A stretch of 64,000 nucleotides of DNA from Oenanthe sinensis (Eukaryota; Streptophyta; Magnoliopsida; Apiales; Apiaceae). Position numbers and translations under genes: made by a program. The stretch covers positions 15,847,375 to 15,911,374 of the forward strand of contig CM053801.1 in the NCBI GenBank assembly GCA_028671895.1, given 5' to 3'. Shown here in pieces: positions 36,077-47,300 of the stretch (positions within the stretch are counted from its first letter, which is position 1; each line of letters begins with the position of its first letter). The notes below the pieces were generated by a model, which had not been told where the DNA came from, did not search any database, and was given only the letters and a program-made list of their open reading frames with translations.

Positions 36077-37875
36077 GGTTAAATCTCAAAGTGGTCACTG
36101 AAGTGAAGACCACATATCAAGTTACTTATTCAAGTTATCAGGGACTCATTTATACCACTTTAGTAACGAATAATGACAAAACCGTTAATTGGGCTAATTG
36201 ATTTAACAGGAGAAATACGTGGCAGTCAACTTGTATGGAATGGAAAGACAGACGTACAATATTAACTGTTATATCATTTGTATGTATATATATATATGAG
36301 TTATACATATTAGTTGGATTGCTTTCACACCTTTCATCTTGATATCCAGTGCATGATTACTAACAACTTCCTCAAAAATTCGATTGATATTAGCACAACT
36401 TTCAAAAGCTGCAACCCATAAAAAAGTCTCAGCATTATAAATTGAATGTAGCTTACTGCAACACAATTATATACACCTATCTAATAGTTTACCACTTTCT
36501 ATATACATGTAACAACCATCCACATGTCTTTTTAATGATTTAGCTCTCTGAATTTTTTTTGCTATGAGTCGTGAAATTAAATAACAAAGTCAGAACATCA
36601 ACATATTCGTAAATAAAATCTATGCCCGTAAATTATAAACATTACAAGTAATTTATTGATGATTTATTTATTATACTCAAAAAACTTATTTAAAACTATA
36701 ATCACAAATTTATATTAATTTGTTAAACAAAATATTTATAACGGAAATTTTTTATTTCTTTTTTAGAATTTATGTTTGCAATAAGTAAAAGTATATCATT
36801 ACAAGTGTAAATATGTTATATTATTTTATTTAAATAAATAAAAATGACCTTTATGTTTTTATAAATTATATGCCAAAAAATTATTTAAAGAAAACATGTT
36901 ATATGTAATTTTTATTTTGTTTCACTAAATATTTTAAAAATTACTAATAACATTAGTTAAGAGTTATATATATTTTAAAATATTTATGTACTTAGCCACA
37001 TAATTTTCTTAACAAGTAAAATTATTATTTTAAAAAGTAATCAATTTAATTATCTATTTTTTGTACTATATCCCCCACACCCTATACAAATCTTTCAAGT
37101 CACATAGATACATTTAGTATTCTTCATGTACTATAGTATCCTCCACGTAAAATTTGGGTAACATAAATATAAAATTGAGAGGCAAAATGGATCAAGAATC
37201 CTACCACCTGGGACGCTCACGCGACTACGTGATCAAACCTAGTGGAGGAGCTAAGCTTCCGTGATGGTACCAGGCTTCCTACTCTCACTTACACTTCGCC
37301 AAGTGTAGTTCATCTTCGCACACTTCGCCAAGTGTAGTTCATCTTCGCCAAGTGCAGTTCATCTTCGCCAAGTGCAGTTCATCTTCACTCAAATTTATTA
37401 TAAATACAGTATTTGAACGAAAACAGAGGAGATCACTCTTAGTCAGACTGCTAAACATTATAATCTTCCTACCTCGTGAACTGATAATGCATGGCTAAGT
37501 CACCGTAAATCATGAAAGTGGGGTTCATGCTAGGTCTGCATGTATCTCTCCCCAAATAGGCTTCTGTATTGAAAGATCTAAAAGAAAAGTATCGCTGCGA
37601 AACAATCCATAATTTGCATATTTACCGGATTTTATATGTAAATATATGTTTTGTATGTATATTATATATCAAAGGGATTAGTTGGACTCCACGTATGTTG
37701 TTATGTCTTACCACCTGTAAGTTCCGTTAAAGTCATGACGTTTCCGTTAAGTCAATTAGCCCAATTAACGGTTTTGTCGTTACTACTTATTAGAGTGGTG
37801 TAAATGAGTCACCGATAACTTGAGTGACTAATTTGATATATGACCTTCGTTTCAATGACTTTTTGAAATTTAACC
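36077..37875. mobile_element. Mutator-like element with about 150-bp terminal inverted repeats
   Basis: The left end (GGTTAAATCTCAAAGTGGTC onward, to about 36230) is the inverse of the right end (about 37735 to 37875, ending GAAATTTAACC). Shared blocks include CAATTAGCCCAATTAACGG, TAAATGAGTC and GATAACTTGA. Long terminal inverted repeats starting GG(G)TTAAAT are typical of MULEs. A 9-base target duplication is not clear: flanks TGAAAAAAT and CCAAAAAAA agree at six of nine. No transposase is coded. The interior holds an unidentified - strand frame at 36269-36466, a GC-richer stretch at 37190-37270 and a minisatellite at about 37293-37390. Confidence 0.6.
37293..37390 (+). repeat. Minisatellite with a CTTCGCCAAGTG core
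   Basis: Four copies of a 20-base unit (CTTCGCCAAGTGCAGTTCAT; the first two have GTGTAG) run back to back, with an extra CGCACA between the first and second. CACTTCGCCAAGTG is itself an imperfect palindrome. The array lies inside the Mutator-like element. Confidence 0.8.
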
Positions 37876-39900
37876 CCAAAAAAAACTTGAACTTGGAACA
37901 AAACCAAGACAATCAAACAACAAAGAATAACGAAACAAATATGATCATTCAAGTCGTTCACATTGTAGCCTGTAGGGCTGAAATAATCAAGTAAAGTACT
38001 GTGTTTTGAAATCTCGAATGCATGCTTCAGAGAAGCTGACACTCGTTCTTCTCGGAATAAGGCATCTAAACAATTTAGTATTGTTATAGCAGTTACTTAC
38101 ATATATACAGTATGTATTTAGATAGTGAGATAGATAGGAATTAGCATTACAATCTGAAGTTGACTTTAGAGCGAGGTTAAGAAAATTATTAGAATTGAGT
38201 ACCGTATTGTAACGTGTTATGTTGGTCCATATAATTTTTTTAGTAGGAATTAATTCAATAATAATGAAAATATTAAAAGTTTCACATCAATTTTTAAAAT
38301 GAATTTTAACGAACGCATATTATATTTTGATTGATTATAATTTTATTAAATACAATAATTTTTTTATATTCACATAATTTTTAATAATTAAAAATATTAT
38401 TGATGTCACGTTATTTGATAATATTTTTTTATATTAAATTTTATATCCTTAACATTGCTCCTCGAGTGACTTGTAGTGATTATAAGGTCTAATATAAGAG
38501 TTATTAAGAGATATTAACATTTTGTGAATTTTAGGAGTGACGGATGTTTTTGAAATTATGATTATACTATATTATTATTGATTGAAAGGGACTATGAATT
38601 GGTCGAATCGGGTTAAATTTGGTTAAAATTAAATTCGATTTCGAAAATTTTATTTAAATTCAAATGTGATCTGCCTAAAATCTGAATTGGATCCGATAGA
38701 GTTTGGAACGATAAGAGGTAAAATTCGAAAACAAGTAACAAATTAAAAAAATTATTATAAAATATATAATTATATAACATACATGAGTTGGGTTCCATAA
38801 AAAAATATTTAATTTGGAGAACACTTTTATTTTGTAAAAATTATTATATGTATTTTTTATGTCCTTTAAATACAAATACAATTATGAGAAAATTTTATGC
38901 ATTAAAAAAAATCAATGAAAAATGTTTACATATGATGTACATAACATATATACTGGTCCTCCTATTCTTATTTTGTAAAAATATCACATTTTTTATTAAA
39001 AACACATGTGTCTTGTAAATAAAAGGAGGAAGTATTAGCGGTTTTCATTAACTTATTCCTGATTAAAAAGAAAACATATGAATAGTTATTAGATTACAAA
39101 TTTATTTTTTATTTAAAAATTATAAAAATATATTTATACTACCAACAATTTTTTAATTTTTTCCTTTTAATTACTTTACTATTTATCTCATTTTTTGAAT
39201 AAAAATTTTAAGAAGAAAGCATGCATAATTTTTATTTACTTTTCTCCTTTAAAAAAATTTGAAAATATATATATACATACAAAAGTTATATTATTTTACT
39301 TAATTTTCACTTTCTTTCTTTCTCGTTTAAGATTCGGGTGTAAGATGTAAATACCAAACGAACGCTGATCAACTTGATCCGAGTGCATAAACAATTGAGA
39401 AACAATTGGGAATATAGAAAGGGAGAGAATAGAATGTCTCCCGTTAAACATAAACAAAACAATATTGTAAGGTTGCGTTTACTTCGCATGACCCTGTTTG
39501 GTATTCAGTGGTTAACTCTTGGCGGCTAGTAGATTAAATTAACTATTTTGATTAACTGATTAAATTAGTTATTTTAACTAATAGATTAAATTAGTTGTTT
39601 TGAATAAAACTGTTTGATAAGTAACTGTTGAATTAGCTTTTTGTATTTTAAACAATCATTTAATTGAAAAAGTTATTTCAAGTAGTTTTTTGAAAATTAA
39701 TTTATTGAGTCCAAACGGTTATTTCAATTCGCTAACTACCAAAGATTAATATTAGAGGATTTATTTGGTCAAATCTCTAACTTGACTCAAACATCTAATT
39801 TTTTTCCAAACCTCTAGGAAAGGAATAATCATTTCATTCTTTTGTTCACTTACCAATTTTTTAGGACGAAATGAAATAAATTATTATATTATTTGATTAT
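37876..39900. other. Gene-free AT-rich stretch
   Basis: No supported gene. A small hairpin (CCTCCTATTCTTATTTTG near 38960, complement of AATAAAAGGAGGAAG near 39018) looks like a Stowaway remnant. From 39490 to about 39775 there is a MITE-like sequence (CTGTTTGGTATTCAG at left, CTAACTACCAAAG at right). Confidence 0.4.
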
Positions 39901-39902
39901 CT

Positions 39903-40183
39903 ATTTTAACCTTATTTGAAAATAAACATTATTTCTAGTAAAAAATTTATCGTGAAAAAATTCTAGAAAATAAATTTCTCAAAAGAGAATTCCCGGAAAA
40001 AATTTCAGCAAAAAAAGGTTCTAGAAAAAACTTCCCAGGGAAAATTTCTCGAAAAAAAAGGTACTATAAAAAATTTCTTGAAAAAAACTTCTCGGAAAAA
40101 ATTTGTCGAAAAAAAGGTTTCGGAAAAAAATTCCCGAAAAAAGGTATTGGAAAAAATTTCTCAAAAAAAAATTCCGTCTAATA
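39903..40183 (+). repeat. Degenerate GAAAAAAATTTCTC minisatellite
   Basis: About twenty loosely repeated units of the type TTC-TCGGAAAAAA-TT, some with GGTTTCGG or GGTACT variants. The - strand open frame here (many FF, FFR and FFxxFF) is a translation of the repeat. Confidence 0.7.
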
Positions 40184-40601
40184 TTGTGTTGGTTGGGGAG
40201 ATTGGAATGAAATGAGTAAAAAAAAATAATAATAATTGAGTTAGAATGAGAGATTTGAAGAAAGATCAGTGGATGCAAAATTTCTATGATTTGAATTAAC
40301 AAGAAAATGAGTAAGAAAATGGAACATTCCATCTCAAAATGAAATATTTAATTTTAGTTTAGGTTAATAGGAATGTAATGGGGGAAAATGAAATTTTTGA
40401 AAATCGTGTTTCAAGTTAAAATATATATTAAGTATATTTCTATAAATATATATTAAATATATATAAATTAGCTAAGCACATGTATATATGGCGATGGTGA
40501 TGAGAAAGAATGAATTAAAGAAAAGGAAGTGATAAACCCTAGTAATGTAATTGAAATTGAATAAAGCACGAGTAGTGTAATATACAAAGGAAAGGGGGCA
40601 G

Positions 40602-40690
40602 GAGAGAAATTACCAAGGAATGGTGTGGTGGGAGAGAAATTACCAAGAAATGGTGTGGTGGGAGCCGGAGAGAAATTACCAAGAAATGGA
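40602..40690 (+). repeat. 30-bp tandem repeat, three copies
   Basis: The unit GAGAGAAATTACCAAGAAAT followed by GGTGTGGTGG occurs at about 40602 and 40632, with a third, partial copy at 40669 after a 7-base insert. The - strand frame that repeats PFLGNFSP is the translation of this array. I do not regard it as a gene. Confidence 0.8.
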
Positions 40691-41039
40691 GAGGGAATAA
40701 AGTAGGATAAAAAGGCTGACAAAAAAAAGTAGGGTAAAAAGGGAGCACTCGGTTATGTCGTTACACCAGAGATTGTTTTCATCTTTCCGATGCTTGCCGC
40801 GGTGGAAGGAATACTCTATGAGAATAATGCCAGGAAATCCAAAAAAAAATTAAAATAATTTTTTAAATACCACATGTCTCGTTGTTATTGATTGTGAAAG
40901 TAACTAATTAAATGAACTCTCCATATTCAAATTAATCATATCAATTAAAATTATTCATCTTACCATATATATCATGACACATCATTTAAAAAAAATAAAA
41001 GATTTGTTTGGTTCTCTAGCATGATTCTATATTATAATA

Positions 41040-41270
41040 CTTCCTTTGATCCTATTTATATGTTATTTAATTTTTTATACGTAATTTTATGTGTTTTGAC
41101 CACAAAATTAGAATTAATATTTTTAAAATTTTTTTTGTGAATTACAATTTAAATATTATATTTTTATTCAAAAACAGAAAATTTGAAAAATATCAATTCT
41201 AAATATATAGTCAAAACACCTAAAATTACATGTAAAAAGTCCAATGACTTATATAAAGGACCAGAGTGAG
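41040..41270 (+). mobile_element. Old Stowaway-like MITE
   Basis: The left end CTTCCTTTGATCCTATTTAT and the right end ATAAAGGACCAGAGTGAG, with TA on both sides (41038-41039, 41271-41272), match a diverged Stowaway terminus. The arms pair through TTTATATGTTATTT and CTTATATAAA. Interior sequence CGTAATTTTATGTGTTTTGA is mirrored by TCAAAACACCTAAAATTACA. Confidence 0.7.
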
Positions 41271-43025
41271 TAATATATAGATATGTCTGTGCGTAGAGAG
41301 GCAGATATATACACACAACTAGTTATATGTAGTAAAAAGAAAAATGGGTTTTTTCATTCCTTGGTGTCTTGGGTGTTAAGGGGCGAGGGATTAAAAGTAA
41401 GTTCAACAGTGTTCTGATTGATTATTTATAAATATAATAAAATAATGAGTTTTAGTGGTTTAGGTAATCACTACGATGTATAAACTCCAATAATAATTCA
41501 TATATTTATTATATATTATTATTATAATAAAATTTTGAATCTAACTACTTTCAAAAAGGAGGTAAAAGATAAAAAAAGAAGAGAAATAATGAACAAAAAA
41601 GAAGAGAAATAATTTTTCATTCAAAGAAAATGAAATAGACAATGATTAGTGATTACCTATCTTTCTCATATTTAGGTGATGAGATGCATGTTCTAGTGAT
41701 TTAGGTAATCACTGGACATTGTTGGAGTGTAATTTTTTGACATATTATCTATATTTCTATTTTAGGAAACTATTTAAGTAACCTGTTGCATTTTTTCTCA
41801 AGTCGTAGGAGGAGAAAACTTCCTATACGTTTCTAGGGGGTCTTGTCCATTTACTTAGATCTATCGCAATGAGCTGTCTATCGAATAGTTGCAATTGATG
41901 TTCGATCCCCGAAGAAAAGGAACCTAGATCGCGGATAAATGGAAATTTTATAGACAAGTTTAGACCTTGTCTTTTAGTGTTGAAAAAGGTCAAAATTTTG
42001 TGCTATTTTGAATATTTTTTCTAAAATGGTATCAAATAGGGTCTTTCTCATTTCTATATATACATATGCGGACATGCAGTATATGAAAAATTATTGTGAG
42101 AAAATAATTTAAGATATATCTCACGTAATTTTCTAAGATTTTAATATAAAATAATAATATATTAATACAATTTTAAATGAATCTTGATTTTATAAAAATA
42201 CACCTCCCATATTTGCATATAAAATTTTATATATCTCAAGTAAGTTACCTAAAATATTTCTTAGACTCTCTAATTTCAAAATTATTTTCAAAGAATTAAA
42301 AGAACAAGGAATAGTTAAACCAAAAAAGCAAAAACAAGAAGGAACATACAATATCAGTAGATTTACGTTGAATCATGTCTCAAGTTAAAATATAAGGATT
42401 GTAATGAAAGAAGTTGCTCCAACAACTCCTTAATTGTTACTTAATATTAAGATATCTCTCCTTCTATATTTTTAAGGATACTTTGACAAGTCCTTATTTC
42501 ACTTTTATTAATACAAATTTAATTTCCCTCTTTTTCCACACTGTTTTCCCATTCCCTCCTTTTTTACCATTCAAATATATTATTATTTTAATAATAAGGA
42601 AGGTGGATAAAAAATATTATTGGAGTGCATGTACAAAAGTAATATCCTAAATTACTATGACACAATATTTTATACACTGTCTATCACATTTTGCATGTTA
42701 CTTTTGGAAAAATTACGCATATTAAGAAATTCTAACATAAAAATTATTTTTCATTTGTATCCATATTTTTTTGTTAGTATTTGTATCCATATTAATTATA
42801 TTGATTGAGATAATTTTAATGCATAATTTGAATGATAACTATATTACAATAATTACTAATACTTTAGTCAAAAGGCTATTTTAGAAATTTATCAATAAAA
42901 TTGCATTGAAAAAATATAGTGGACATGTATTATGGAACAAACTTTTTCTTTAAAAGTGACTACTAATTTGAGACAGAGGGATTAATATTTTATAAAGAAG
43001 GTCTAGGGAGTTGTTGGATTTGCTC
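41271..43025. other. Gene-free stretch with a repeated palindromic motif
   Basis: AGTGATTTAGGTAATCACT-like sequence occurs at 41453-41472 and 41693-41713, with AGTGATTACCT inverted at 41648. GAAGAGAAATAAT is repeated at about 41579 and 41600. A B-box-like GTTCGATCCCC lies near 41901. I see no gene. Confidence 0.4.
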
Positions 43026-43028
43026 TTA

Positions 43029-43359
43029 GATTGTGTTCATTTGATGAGAATGGAATGATGAATGAATGGAATGAAAAATTATAAACAAATTGCATGAATA
43101 AAGAAGAATGTATGAATGAAATTTTAAATAAATATGACGAATCTAAATTTTCTATGACGAAGAGTGTAGGAAAAATAGCGAAAAAATGGAATGAAACATT
43201 CTTTCCAAAACACGTGGGTTAGAATTTTGGTGTAAATAATTTGGAATGGAATGAAAAAAATAATGAAAATTATAAACATTTTCTCTAATCTCATCAAAAT
43301 AAGAGTATAAATTTTATTTCATTCTCCCCTCATTCCATTCAAGTGAAGTGAACGCAGCC
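43029..43359 (+). mobile_element. Tourist-like MITE, copy 1
   Basis: It starts GATTGTGTTCATTTGATGAG and ends GAAGTGAACGCAGCC, an imperfect inverted pair. TTA flanks it at 43026-43028 and 43360-43362. A 3-base TTA duplication is the mark of PIF/Harbinger (Tourist) elements. Its body has repeated GGAATGAATG motifs and is about 75-80% like copy 2 by eye. Confidence 0.75.
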
Positions 43360-43362
43360 TTA

Positions 43363-43696
43363 GGTTGTGTTCACTTGGTGAGAATGGAATGAGGAATGAA
43401 TGAAATGAAAATTATATACAAAATTTATGAAGAAAGAAGAATATATGAGTGAAATCATAAATGATTACAAGGTAGTCTAAATTTTCCATGATGAGAATTG
43501 TAGGAAAATTGATTTAGAAATGGAATGAGAATTCCTTCAAAAATATGTGGGTTAGAATTCTAGTTTAAATAATTTGGAATGGAATGGAATGGAAGAGACA
43601 ATGAAAATTTTAAACATTTTCCTTGACCTCACCTAAATAATAATTCAAATTTTATTTCATTCGCCCCTCGTTCCATTCCATAAAATAAACCCAACC
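43363..43696 (+). mobile_element. Tourist-like MITE, copy 2
   Basis: It starts GGTTGTGTTCACTTGGTGAG and ends AATAAACCCAACC, with TTA at 43360-43362 and 43697-43699. It is in the same orientation as copy 1 and shares the middle TTA with it, so one inserted in the target site of the other. Confidence 0.75.
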
Positions 43697-43889
43697 TTAA
43701 TTCAAATCTCATTTCATTCTGCCCAAACAAACAGAGACACGTAACGAGATTTGAAAGTTGCCGTTCCAATCTACCCAAACAGAGACACGTAACAAGATTT
43801 GAAAGTTGCCGTTATAAATGGGTTGCCTCTTCTTTTGGTCCCGCGAAAACCTCTCTTCTCTATTTCTCACCCAAACAAAACTTCCCCAA

Positions 43890-44394
43890 GCACTCTCTCC
43901 CCCTCCCCCTCCCCCTACCCCTAAAATCCACACCTCATTTATATATTTAATTTGCTTAATTCCATCCATGTTTAACAACTTAATTTCCCTCTAATTTCTT
44001 GTATTCCAGCTACAACTACTGGTAAAAAATGAATCTCTTTTGTTAAATTTTTTGCTGGGGTTGAATAAATGAGTGTGTTTTCAGTGTTGTAAGATTCTTG
44101 GTCATGAAAAATCGATTCTTGGCCACCTGCGTCGCTCCAAAAACCAAGGTATATTTATATATGAATTTATTATTTGATATTTAAACCAACTAGTTAATTT
44201 TGCAGTTTCTATGAACTTTCTTGAATTTGCATGTTGGACCATTTAGAATCCAATTCTTCCCTTTTTATTCTCTTTTTACCACCCAAATTTAAAGAGTTCT
44301 GTGCCCATTTTAGAACATATTCTTTTTGGTTTCTATCTCATACCTATATATCTATGTGAATTTTTGTTTGTAGATTAAGTGGTAAACCATCATC
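43890..44394 (+). promoter_or_regulatory. Nudix gene leader with 5'UTR intron and upstream ORF
   Basis: A C-rich tract (CCCCCTCCCCCTCCCCCTAC near 43899) is followed by a leader that likely splices from 44148 (donor GTATATT) to 44374 (acceptor TTTGTAG). An upstream ATG at 44104 opens an 18-codon frame (MKNRFLATCVAPKTK across the splice, then IKW) that ends at TAA 44383-44385, nine bases before the main ATG and in the same frame. Such a uORF may lower translation. Transcript data would be needed to confirm the splice. Confidence 0.45.
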
Positions 44395-47300
44395 ATGTCA
44401 ATCATTGTAGCGCGAAAAGGCCGTCAACGACAGCGTTACGAAGATAATTTCCGGCTTGTTTCTGGGTAATTATCCTCATCTTCTTTAGTTTTATGCCACC
44501 CCTTAGTGTTGGTTATCAATTTTGCTTGTGTTGTATACTTTTTTTGTTGTGCATAGTCCATGTTTGTTGATTGTCTTAATTTATTCTTAGAGTTTTATAT
44601 ATGTATCGCAGAAATGATTTGCTACCCAGCTACCCTTAGGAACTTTCCAAAGCATAAATGGTAACAATCTAACAACAATTAATTAAGGAACTTAGAAGCA
44701 TCTGTATTATATATATTGGAAGTCACTCTTAATGATTCTATAGTACTCGTTTCTTATTATTTTTCTATTTGTTTTTCAGCTCCTCTTTTCAGGTGAATTA
44801 AACAATTTGGCAGACATGATATTTTTTTGTGAATCTTTTTTGAAGTATAGATTAAACTTAAAATTTTAATTTGACAGAATGAGGTTCTTAGAAGCATCTT
44901 CCTGTTGGAAGACAATACAATTATAATCATATATTGATACTTTTGAATCACATGTGGGCTTAAGTTTGACTTAATATTTCTTTAAACTGTGAGTACAACT
45001 TGATGAATCCTTTTTTATAAAAAAAATTCACATTGAACTTTAATGTTGCAACTGAGCCCTACGACAAACTGTTAAATACATGCCAGGTTGGTGCAGAAGA
45101 ACTTAAGTGCATTATCCCTTGTAATTGCTTAGTGTAAATTACATGCGCAGTCTGTGCAAATATGTAAAGAAAGGGATAAAATACAGTGGGAATTCTATAT
45201 AGAGGCATTCAAGGAACGCAGGATAGGTTAAGCATTTTAAGCATTCCCATGTATTCTCATATGTGCCCTCCTTCCAGATTATAAGCATACATGTGTGTAT
45301 ATTTTATATGTCTATATGTATATCCTAATTTGTAAGAGTTTCACAATAAAAGGGCCTGTAAAATGGTGTAGACATATATGGACTCATCTTAATCTGGGAG
45401 CAGAACTGACAAGGCACGTCTTGTTCACACCGTAACTCCACGTAGGAAGTGACTGTAATCACATCATTATCCTTAAAAGACATTAATACTCGAATCCTCA
45501 AGTTCTCAGAAGTTGTGAGGCCACTTTGCGGCCAGATTAGTTATTGTCCAGCTTGTTGCTCATTGTTGACATCATCAAGGTTTAATTTAATGGTGTATAT
45601 TTTGACAAGGACAGAGCTTAAAGTGCAAATAGCCTTAACTTTATCAAGGAGCGTATATAAGGATAAAGTTTTGGCATGATTCGTTTTGTCCTGTATGTGG
45701 AAATTTTGTTTAAATTATTATATTTATATACTTATATCAGATCATTTTGTCTTTTGTGTGGAATTTCTCTGTTAATTATTACACTTATACTTTGCATTTC
45801 AAACTAGGTTGGTTCTTACTCGGTTGATGAGCTAAGGGCTTGTACATATAGATAACTTTGTAAGATAAATGAATACTCAAAAGTCAAGTTAATCACATCT
45901 GTACTGACACGTTGATTTTACTGTTAGTGTCCCTTGAAGATGTAAAACAAGTGGACCAATAATAAGATTAGAAAACTGGGATGGTAGAGGAAGTGATATG
46001 GAAGCCAATCAGATATTTCCTATAGAGGGAACTGAAACGGGGAGTTTTAATAGTTTGCCATGACCTGAAAAGGTGTTTTTTTAAGTAAACGTTTTCTTCT
46101 GACCATTCCTTGTTGACCCTTGTTTAATATAATTATCAATTAAATGTTAATCCTGGAATCAATACAGTTTTTTTGCCAGCAATTTGATACTGATAGGTTC
46201 AATTTAACCACCCATTCAAAAAAAAAAAATTGTCCTGAGATATCAAATGAAGCATATTATCTGGTTCCGACTTGTATTCTACGTGTACGTTGTTCATTTT
46301 AGATTTGTTGAACAGTGATGGAACTTGGGTTAAAGGATCAGCTTTTTCATAATGAAAGGAATGCTAATTAAACAAAATGAGATATGCTGCAGTATATGTA
46401 GGTGCCCTTAGTTTGTGCATTATATAAAATTTAAAAGGTTTTAACAAGATGACTTGTGAGCATGACAGTTTAACTTGGTATACACAATAATCTTTTGCCA
46501 ATTTTTAACTTGTAATTGTTTTTAATGCAAACTTTGTTGAGACATGACCACTAAAACTCAACGATAACAGGGGATAACAATATTTGAATAATAGTAAGTG
46601 GGGGGAACTGATGCTCATTTATATTCTTCAACCAGACTTCACATATTCCTACATTAAGCTGCAATCCCTTCCACTGTTCTGGTTTCATACATCTAAGCTA
46701 TTTACTAATATAATGATATTTTTATACCTTCATACATCATACTTTATGTATTCTTATATGATGTAAAGTAGCAAACTTGCAGATATAAATTAATTGTAAG
46801 TGAAGTTACTAGAGCTTTGGATATTGAATTGAGATAATAATTTGGTGATGCCTGTTCTTCTCTACCTGATACTCAGTAAAATGGCTTTGCCATCTTCAAA
46901 TCATTTGCAACTCAGCGGAAAAGAAAGAAAAGGAAACTATGTTAAGCGAAAAATGATACATTTTTTATGATGGTTAATATGCTATCAATTTTAAATATAA
47001 CTAATATGTAGGTCAACATTTAAGCCTATGTAATATAGTTAAATACAATTGATATTAATGACAGTATTTAAGTCTATATCATGGATTTCTGGAAACAAAC
47101 CTGGTTTATAGTCTTAAGCTGTCAATGGTGTCTTTTTAGTTAACTTCAGAAATACTTTAGTGTTTGTATTTTATAGCAAATTTTCTCTATTACTCTGTAG
47201 TATCTAATAGTAGATGAGCAAATGAATGGCTGTGTTTACTAATCTTCATTTTTCAAAGTATATTTCTGATTTTGTCAAAGAATTTGGGTTACATTCATCG

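Noticed and set aside
37293..37390. CRISPR-like array
   Set aside because: The units are directly adjacent with no unique spacers, and the genome is a plant; this is a minisatellite.
36077..38250. 5' LTR of the copia element
   Set aside because: I compared this region with sequence after the polypurine tract (31500-31830) and saw no convincing match, and no tRNA-Met primer site.
40021..40332. 103-residue - strand frame rich in Phe
   Set aside because: It is the translation of a degenerate A-rich minisatellite, not a conserved protein.
41840..41950. B-box-like GTTCGATCCCC considered as SINE or tRNA
   Set aside because: No matching A-box at the right distance and no tail or target duplication.
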